This document shows positions 53,158-64,000 of a stretch of DNA of 64,000 bases, in pieces. Position numbers and translations under genes: made by a program. The notes below the pieces were generated by a model. That model searched no databases and was not told the DNA's origin. It saw only the letters and a program-made list of their open reading frames with translations. Source of the stretch: Pegea sp. RAD2-039. Taxonomy: Eukaryota; Chordata; Thaliacea; Salpida; Salpidae. Numbering within the stretch: the first letter of the stretch is position 1; each line of letters opens with the position of its first letter. Where the stretch lies: positions 62,001 to 126,000 of the forward strand of contig JAQGEQ010000231.1 in the NCBI GenBank assembly GCA_034620365.1, written 5' to 3'.

Positions 53158-54179
53158 GGCAGCGAGAAAGTTTGAATGCATCGGATAGATTCAAAAAAGT
53201 TACGATTGTTTAAGATTTCAGCTTAAGTATATTCAGCAATTATGATGTCATAATCACTTTCAAGCAAACGATTGATAATTATGGTGATACCCAATCAAAA
53301 TATCATCTGAAAATTCTTTAATAAAATCTCAAAATAATTTTATTATCTCACAGATATAATCCCTTATTAACTTTTGATATAATCTACATAATCAATAAAA
53401 AGTACTTAATCTCTTTCCAAGTTTGATGTTTCCACATGATTATTTTTGTTATGATTAAATTTAGTTGATAACAATCGTTTTCAAAAGTATAAAAATGCCT
53501 TCATCTGGCACAGCAATAACAACCCTTAAAACCGGCGACTGTAGCTTAAATTTCACGTAAGTGGCAAAACTTCCTGAATGAATCTTGTGTTTGGTGATTG
53601 AAAGCGTATAGGCATCAGTTTTTTCAACTAAAATGACAGCTTGTAATCTCTTCAACACTTCTAAAACATAAAACATGAATTTATTTGTAACTAAAAGTCG
53701 TTCCTTGTTAGTTTTTAACCCATTAAAGTGTTGCACCAAAGCTTAAATCAATCTTGTAAGAGACGAAAAATTATAATCTTTATAAAAATCTTTAAGAATC
53801 TGGGTGCAATGATTTTTTGTAACTGAGGATATCATAAAGAAATAAGAAACTAGAAGAAAAGGAAAGTTTGCTCATTCAAGTCAAAGGCTCTGACTCAACC
53901 GTTATTATTTGGAACACTAGATTAAATCTGAGATGAAAAACTCGTGAAAACTTTAATAGATTCATTATCACATGGAGAAATGTTTTTCAGTTTGCTGAAA
54001 GGCAACTGAAATAAACTGTAATATAAAATTCGATTTCTATATATAATTATATATACTATTATCATCATGACTCCCATATGAGTTAAATATAAAATTAGAA
54101 AATCGGGATAAATTGTTATAAATGATTGATTGCTACATTTTAAGTAGGCAACATTTACGAGATTAGTATGCACGAAACT
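53158..54179. other. Intergenic with one unassigned open frame
   Basis: 5' flank of the 13-exon gene. A minus-strand open frame at 53461-53739 (92 codons, no ATG start) has uneven, coding-like composition (KERLLVTNKFMFYVLEVLKR) but no family I recognise. Confidence 0.35.
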
Positions 54180-54745
54180 TAATATTAACTACGATAGTTA
54201 TAAACATCGTCTCAGCTTCTTCAATTTAAACATTTGGAAATTCGACGGATTAAATACGACTTAATTCTTATTTTTAAAATTTCCACAATTTAATTTGCGT
54301 TCAGTTTGATGATTTCTTTTCCATTAGTCTTTCCCTCAAGTTATACCAACTCAGACGACACACATCACATCTTTATAAGCCCATATCACCTGGTACATTA
54401 ACCAGATTGATTTTTTTTCTCATATCGCACAATTAGTACATGGAACCAGCTGCCATCAGACATTGTCATGTCAGAATCACTCGTGTTGTTCAAGCAGAAG
54501 TTGAACCGTTATAACATTGCCAACATTGTCATTTCTAAACTGTGAATTTTTCCTTTTTTTAATACTTTTATAATTCTCTAGAGTTGTTTACTGTTATATG
54601 CTTTGAGGACAACCGAAATGCCTTATCTGATATCTTTTTCTTTCTATATTTCTAACTTAGTAGATGTTATTTGTGAGAATTTGTGTTAGCGGAAGGTGCT
54701 CTATTTAGACACCTTCCTTCGCATTTATTGTAATAAATAATTATG
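54180..54745 (+). mobile_element. 5'-truncated LINE, copy 2
   Basis: Same element as the copy at 23276-24030, here on the + strand. It starts at the region encoding the SYKHRLSLFNLNTLEIRRIK block and runs through a decayed RT C-terminus to the TGA near 54,543. The 3' UTR ends in a hairpin (GGAAGGTG and CACCTTCC, 54,691-54,719) and a TTTATTGTAATAAAT tail. Several frame breaks make it inactive. Confidence 0.8.
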
Positions 54746-55454
54746 AGTTTTTTTGAGTTCCAATTTTTTTATTGAATTTAATACTTTTTTCGATTTATAG
54801 AAGTGCTAATAGTAATACAATGCTGTCAGCAGTTTTTTTCGGAGTTTATATGTATAATAAAAGACAAAACAACAATACTTAAAATAATCCAGGCTATTGA
54901 AGCAGATTAGTAACAAAATTAGTATTTGCAGTTAGTATTTTATAGTTTTAAAAACTACAACATAAGCTATCATCACTGCCACTACCACATCAAATTTTGC
55001 CAAGTAAGAAATGAGTCTAACTATTAACAACATCCGATAATTAAAAAGTAGGCTACAGCAATAGGTAGAAAAAACTGTTTTTAAATAATCGTGATAATGA
55101 TATAAATAAATCCGAGGTTTCTAAAAGAGAATTTCAAAAGTTTTGCTGAGCATTTCAGATAAAGTTTTTGAAGTTTTATTTATTAGATGTTCGAGTCTCA
55201 ATACATAAAACAATTAAAAGAAAATAGATTTATATTTTGAATAACACAAAAAAAAAGTTATAAAAATAATTTAAGTTTTAAGTGTCTTACATATTTGTCG
55301 TGCTATTAACCAATCACAATTGAAAGCATTTAAAGGCAGTGCCAGCTCTAGACAGAAATTTATTATCGATGTTATATCTCTCTGTGTTGACTGCTTAATA
55401 GTCTTACATAGAGTCTTTCTTTGTTTGTTATTGAAATCAAGTTTATTCTTAAAA
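54746..55454. promoter_or_regulatory. 5' flank and probable promoter of alpha-tubulin
   Basis: Spacer upstream of the tubulin ATG. A CCAAT box (55311-55315) lies about 140 bp before the ATG in a less AT-rich stretch. No convincing TATA box. The minus-strand frame at 55271-55483 overlaps this region and is a shadow. Confidence 0.4.
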
Positions 55455-57876
<2,422 letters not shown>

Positions 57877-60800
57877 TTTCTTTTCACTATTTAATCACTG
57901 GACACCCCATTAGAATGTTAGAATCATGATGATTATTTTCTCGCAATAAATATTTACTTGATACAGAACTTGTCGATTTATTTGTAATTTTCATCAAGTT
58001 TAGATATCAGAAAATTTTTGGCTTTAAACTAACTGAGATGCTGAAAATCAAAATAGCATTTGATCAAAAGTATGAGTAAAAGTTTATACCGGATACATCT
58101 CAGTTTATAAAATTCTTTAATAGTTTCACTTTTATCAGTTTTGTGGTGAACGTCAAACTCTCGATAATTATAAAGAAGAACAAAATGATTCAAACCAACT
58201 TATTGGAGATTCCTGTTAAAAATTTGAGTCGAAAATTTGCAAACTTTGATGTTTAGTTACGAAATCTGTTTAAGTATTGGTGCAAAGATCGTCATTATAT
58301 TAGGAGGTATACATGAAGTGTATTATCACAAGTATGAGCTTCTCTGTTATTCGTATCTGGAAACTATTCTGAAGCAGTACAAGACTCATGTCATTGATAT
58401 TTTTGTCAGTTCTAATGATCAAGTCTTCAAGCTAAATCCCTTCAACTGGATTTTATTTGCTCTGTTTTTATGTTGAATTAAAGCAAATGTTATTAACTTT
58501 CAAATTAAATTCTTATCAAGTAACCAGACGAGCACATTGTAGCATGAAAGAACATTTTGTTGAAGTTAACATTTCTTAATTTGTTAAGAAATACTTTTTA
58601 TAAAGTCAGCAGTTTCACTATTTTATATAATATCTTCAAACAACTCCAATCAGATTAACTCTTAAGAAAGTCTCCAAATCAACATCTATAGTAGTCGAGT
58701 TAAAATCAACAATATAGTTTATTATGTAAAATTTAAAAAGTTATAGTTTAGCAAATTTTATTTCAAATTGTTTGATGATTACATGAAGAAATAATAATCT
58801 CTTTAGTTGATTTTTATGTAGAATATAATTAGGTAAAGCTGTTTTTCTGTAAGTTTTCCTTTTTATACTAATTAGTCTTTAATTAGCAATAAACTGGATT
58901 TACTTAATGTTGTAAGTAAAATTTTGACCAGTTTTATGAGATAAGACAGCAATAACTCTTTAGATATTTATTTTGAATATAAGTGTCTTTACAAACATCA
59001 AAAACTAGATTTCATGGTTTAATTAGATCCTTATTTGTTTGTCAAAATATTTCAAATACACTGCTTAATTTCAGAATCAACCAAAATATTTAAAATAAGG
59101 AATTAATTTAATAAAAGATAACATTAAATTTTCATATTTCTCCACTATAGTGAAAAACAACATCAAATTTCAATTACACATTTAACTTTATTTTTTTATT
59201 AATTAGTTTTTTTATTAGATCTTACTCATTGAACGTTAGACGTGGAGTTTATCTGGTAGTTTGCTATTCGGGAGATCACCAAGATGTTACAAACACACAA
59301 AGTTGTAAATTATATTAAATCAGATTAATATAATGTTGATTTTACTTAAATAGTTGGCTTGGTACTACTCATACTACTATGTAAAACTTTTGATTTTAAA
59401 CTTATTAACAATGTAAAAATAAACAAATCTGAAATTGTATACTAATAGTTTGTAACAAGTTGTCATTAAAAAATGTGAAAACTTAAAAAAATTTTATATC
59501 TGAATTTGATTCTGTAAGTTTATCTAAACGAGATTTAAAAAATTATTTTATTACAAAATTTCAAATTATAAAAAGTATTTATTTATGCTTTTAGTGTACC
59601 ATTCAGTTCTTTTACAAATAAACTTTATTTTTAACTTCTCAACTAACTTAGAGAAATTTTTTTGTAGCAATAATACCTTTCAAGTATAATATTGATGTCT
59701 TTACATATTTTCACAAGGAAAAGAAATTTGGAATAAGTAATGTTTTTTGCTAATATAGAATCGTAATAAAATTATTTAATCATATTTTTTCTTTTATTGA
59801 AATGAAGCAAGTATTCTGTTTAATTTTCTTGTTTTCAATTCAAAAATTTATTATTATTTCTCCCAAAAAGTTGATTTTATAAATACTTTTTAACTTATAA
59901 CATGATAAGAGATTTGGTTTATAACCTTCAACAGATGTTTTTCCTTCATTTAAAAAATATTATCAAATTGGTTGTTTGATCATTATAATATTACTTAACT
60001 GTGATGAATTAGTATACTATTAAAAATGATTATTCAAGAAAATATGTTTGTTTATATGAGTTCCAAGACTTTTTATAAAACAATATTTATTTGATTACAT
60101 CAACAAGCTTTTTAATATTGATAATAAATTAATGGTTGCTTAAACAATTATATTAGCTCAAATCATTTTAGTTTTCATAAATTTGTTTACATGTTAGTAT
60201 GATGTAAAGTACTATTTATTTTTTTATAAATTGAATATTTTTTAAAGATGAAAGTGATACTTATTAATTGAGGCAACTTCAATTAAGTTTATTGAGTTAA
60301 AATTATTTTTTTCAGGGTAGAATTGTTTAATTTTATATACTTTTTATATAAAATGTTTTTGACTACAACTAATAATTAATTTTAAGTTAGTCATAATAAG
60401 AAGAATTGTAAATAACTCAGTTATTAACAATAGCAGTTATAAATTTTATTATTACTGATCATTTTTGATCTTTACTCACTTTATGTTGATATTTTATTTA
60501 TTTAATTTTCATCATCATTATTAATTTTCAATTTGTATTCTCAAAGTTCTTTTTATGTTTTCTACAAATTTTTCTTCTAGTCACAACACTAAGTCACTAA
60601 TTAATGATTTTTTGATATTATTTTTTTAATAGTATTAATTAATATTTCTAAAATAAATTATTTTTGATAGTATTTTTCATATCAATTAGAAGAAAGGTCA
60701 TATTTTAAATTATTTTAAATTGTTCTAAGATTTTGTATATATATAGCATTTTTAAATAATTTTTTGAATAGTTTTTCTAAACCATTTAACTAAATTTAAA

Positions 60801-61008
60801 TATAACATGGATATTTTTTTCTAAATTTGTAGAAGAAAGATACTTATAAGCTAAATTTTTTAAATTTTACTTTTTAACTTGAAATATGTTGAAGTTTTTT
60901 ATAAGAAAATAAAAACCTTCAAATTTGTTATTATAAATTATTATAATATGATAATGATTCTTTTTTTCTTAAAGTTTGAATATCTGCTTGGTAATAAGTT
61001 TATTTAAA
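57877..61008. other. Long AT-rich intergenic region
   Basis: About 3.1 kb between alpha-tubulin and the ARF gene. An open frame at 58237-58476 (no ATG at its start) has somewhat coding-like composition but no family. The remainder is very AT-rich with nothing supported. Confidence 0.45.
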
Positions 61009-62334
<1,326 letters not shown>

Positions 62335-63204
62335 TCTGACTGTAAGATCTGATAAAGATTTCTCTTGTTTACCTGGTGTTTTGTGAAAATACTATTAACT
62401 GTTGGACTTTTACTGTATGCTACTGATGCCTATTATTGGTCTTTGTTAAGATTTCTTTTATATCAATTTTACTTTGTATAAGATTATATTGCGATGGAGT
62501 TATTATCGACTAGTTTTTCTTGTCTGCTTTTGCTTTATCTTGATTACTTGTCTGTCAAAAAGATATTTTTTTGTTACTTCAAAGCGAGATTTTCATCTGT
62601 CTCTTATATAGCTGCTACCTGATTGAGAATGGAGTTTATTCTGCGGTATTCACTCGTTTTTCCTTGTTCTGCTTTTACTTGTAGTTTTTGTTTTGGCTGA
62701 AATAAAACGATTTAAAATATTTTCGATAATTATTTTAAGAAGTTGTGTTTCTGAACTATAAATAAATCACGAACAAAAGTTTATTCAATTTTGAATTGGA
62801 AACTTTGAGAACAGTAAGTCAAGCTTACTTACAGAACCAACAAAAAATGTTAAAAACTCACCCAGCAATGCACAAGAAACCTAAATTCTTGCTACAACTT
62901 GTTGAGGGACCTTAAGAATCACTTTCTAATCTTTTGGTGAATTACACAATTATCATGAAAGTGTTATCATCCATTATATAACCAATTAGACAAACTTTTA
63001 AATATATCCATAATCTCTACAATACTTTACTACATATGTAAGAGAGTATGAACAGTTTTTAGAATACATATGGTGCTAGATTCAGATGATTAACAGGTAA
63101 TAGATAATTTGAGAAGCATTTTTACGCTCAAACTCGTTTTCAGCCCAACAACAAGATCTTCATAAAAAAAAATTGTCTGTAGATAGAAGCTAATAAAATT
63201 ACTT
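62335..63204. other. ARF 3' UTR and spacer
   Basis: 3' UTR (to about 62,720) and AT-rich spacer. No gene. Confidence 0.4.
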
Positions 63205-63330
63205 GGTAGATATCTCTTGCTTTCTATATTTCTAACTCAATAGATATTATTTGTGAGAATGTGTGTTAGCGGAAGGTGCTCTCTTCAAGCACTCTCCTTC
63301 ACATTTATTGAAATAAGTAGGTATAGACTT
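63205..63330 (+). mobile_element. LINE 3' UTR fragment, copy 3
   Basis: Only the last ~125 bp of the element at 23.3 and 54.2 kb: TTTCTATATTTCTAACT, GATATTATTTGTGAGAATG, TGTGTTAGCGGAAGGTGCTC, a degenerate version of the terminal hairpin, and a CACATTTATTGAAATAAG tail. Severe 5' truncation, as is typical of LINE insertions. Confidence 0.75.
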
Positions 63331-64000
63331 ATTAAATATTGGTTTATTATGTACTAGCTTTTACAGTAAAAGTTGGGATTTCTTTAAACTTTATATTTTA
63401 GAACATTCAATGAACTAAAATCAAATGAGAAACATCCAATATTAGAAGATATTCAACTAGAATGAATACTGTTGACGGCTTATTTCTAATATTTCTTCAT
63501 TTAATAGCAACTGCAAATTAATTTGATATTTTTTAATGCTTTAAGATCAATATGAAAATTAAAAGTTTCAGACGCTGGAGAAATTTTGATTTTATTTCCT
63601 ACTATTTGCTGCTATATTCATTATTAGCGAACATGGCTATTAGAGCTGCATTTGTAAGCCCTGAACTAGCAGGTTTATTTATTTCTGAACTAGTATCCTA
63701 GGCTTACTTTACAGCGGAAGTGATATTTCTGAATCAAATAATTTATTGCATATTTTTATAATGGTAAAATCATACTTTTTTTATGTTTTCATAAAATTTT
63801 GGCAAAAAAGAGTTTCTAACAATTTGTATTTCAGAATCAGTCTCTAAAGCTCAAGACAACTTTATAAGTTCCTAATTCTTGCAAACTCACGACTTATTAA
63901 ACTAAATGCTTAAAATATTGATTATAATATCACAAAAATTTTGGTTTAATTTTATAGTGTTTGCTAGATATAAGTATTGCATAAGAACTTGATCATATTT
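63331..64000. other. Intergenic to window end
   Basis: AT-rich DNA; no supported feature. Confidence 0.4.

Noticed and set aside
53461..53739. 92-codon minus-strand open frame with coding-like composition
   Set aside because: No ATG at the start, no recognisable family, and no partner exons found. Could be a transposon remnant.
58237..58476. 79-codon + strand open frame downstream of alpha-tubulin
   Set aside because: Begins at TTG, no family recognised, no convincing splice neighbours.

Overview
This is nuclear DNA of a bilaterian animal: AT-rich, gene-poor, with multi-exon genes on both strands and many very short GT-AG introns (about 40-60 bp). Most genes are readily recognised orthologs of animal proteins. 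The mix (LEMD3/MAN1, TMEM17, AGTRAP-like, HDAC3, TTC9-like) with tiny introns, 3' splice sites a few bases upstream of several start codons and an operon-like gene trio suggests a lineage with spliced-leader trans-splicing. A tunicate is my leading guess; a flatworm or rotifer is not excluded. I cannot name a species from sequence alone.

Layout. 0.7-1.0 kb: V-ATPase subunit e (-). 5.1-9.3 kb: inner nuclear membrane protein MAN1/LEMD3 (+, 12 exons), convergent with TMEM17 (-, 10.0-11.0 kb). 14.1-15.8 kb: intronless CCT1 chaperonin (-). 20.1-22.1 kb: AGTRAP-like membrane protein (-, 6 exons). 22.9-24.0 kb: nested retrotransposon debris. 25.05-26.8 kb: ribosomal protein S17 (+), with two box C/D snoRNA candidates in its introns. 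28.9-30.6 kb: TTC9-like TPR protein (-). 31.9-32.2 kb: 15-bp minisatellite. 32.3-36.9 kb: tight minus-strand trio CHMP3 - FGGY kinase - RtcB tRNA ligase. 40.15-42.3 kb: HDAC3 (+, 11 exons). 43.0 kb: tRNA-Thr(TGT). 44.3-46.8 kb: unrecognised acidic repeat protein (+). 47.6-48.0 kb: tRNA-derived SINE. 48.7-53.2 kb: unrecognised 13-exon protein (-) with a three-fold tandem exon duplication. 54.2-54.7 kb: LINE 3' end. 55.5-57.9 kb: alpha-tubulin (+). 61.0-62.3 kb: ARF4/5-type GTPase (+). 63.2 kb: another LINE 3' end. The rest is AT-rich intergenic DNA.

The most unusual signals are: (1) dense TGACGTCA palindromes confined almost entirely to two gene blocks (RtcB/FGGY and the 44-46.7 kb gene), present in exons in more than one reading frame and in introns; (2) the exact 222-bp exon-plus-intron triplication at 50.7-51.25 kb; (3) two RPS17 intronic C/D snoRNAs carrying the same predicted 18S guide; (4) the CHMP3-FGGY-RtcB operon-like cluster. 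Housekeeping functions dominate (translation, RNA ligation, protein folding, membrane traffic, cytoskeleton, chromatin), and I see no selfish or defence system other than decayed retroelements.
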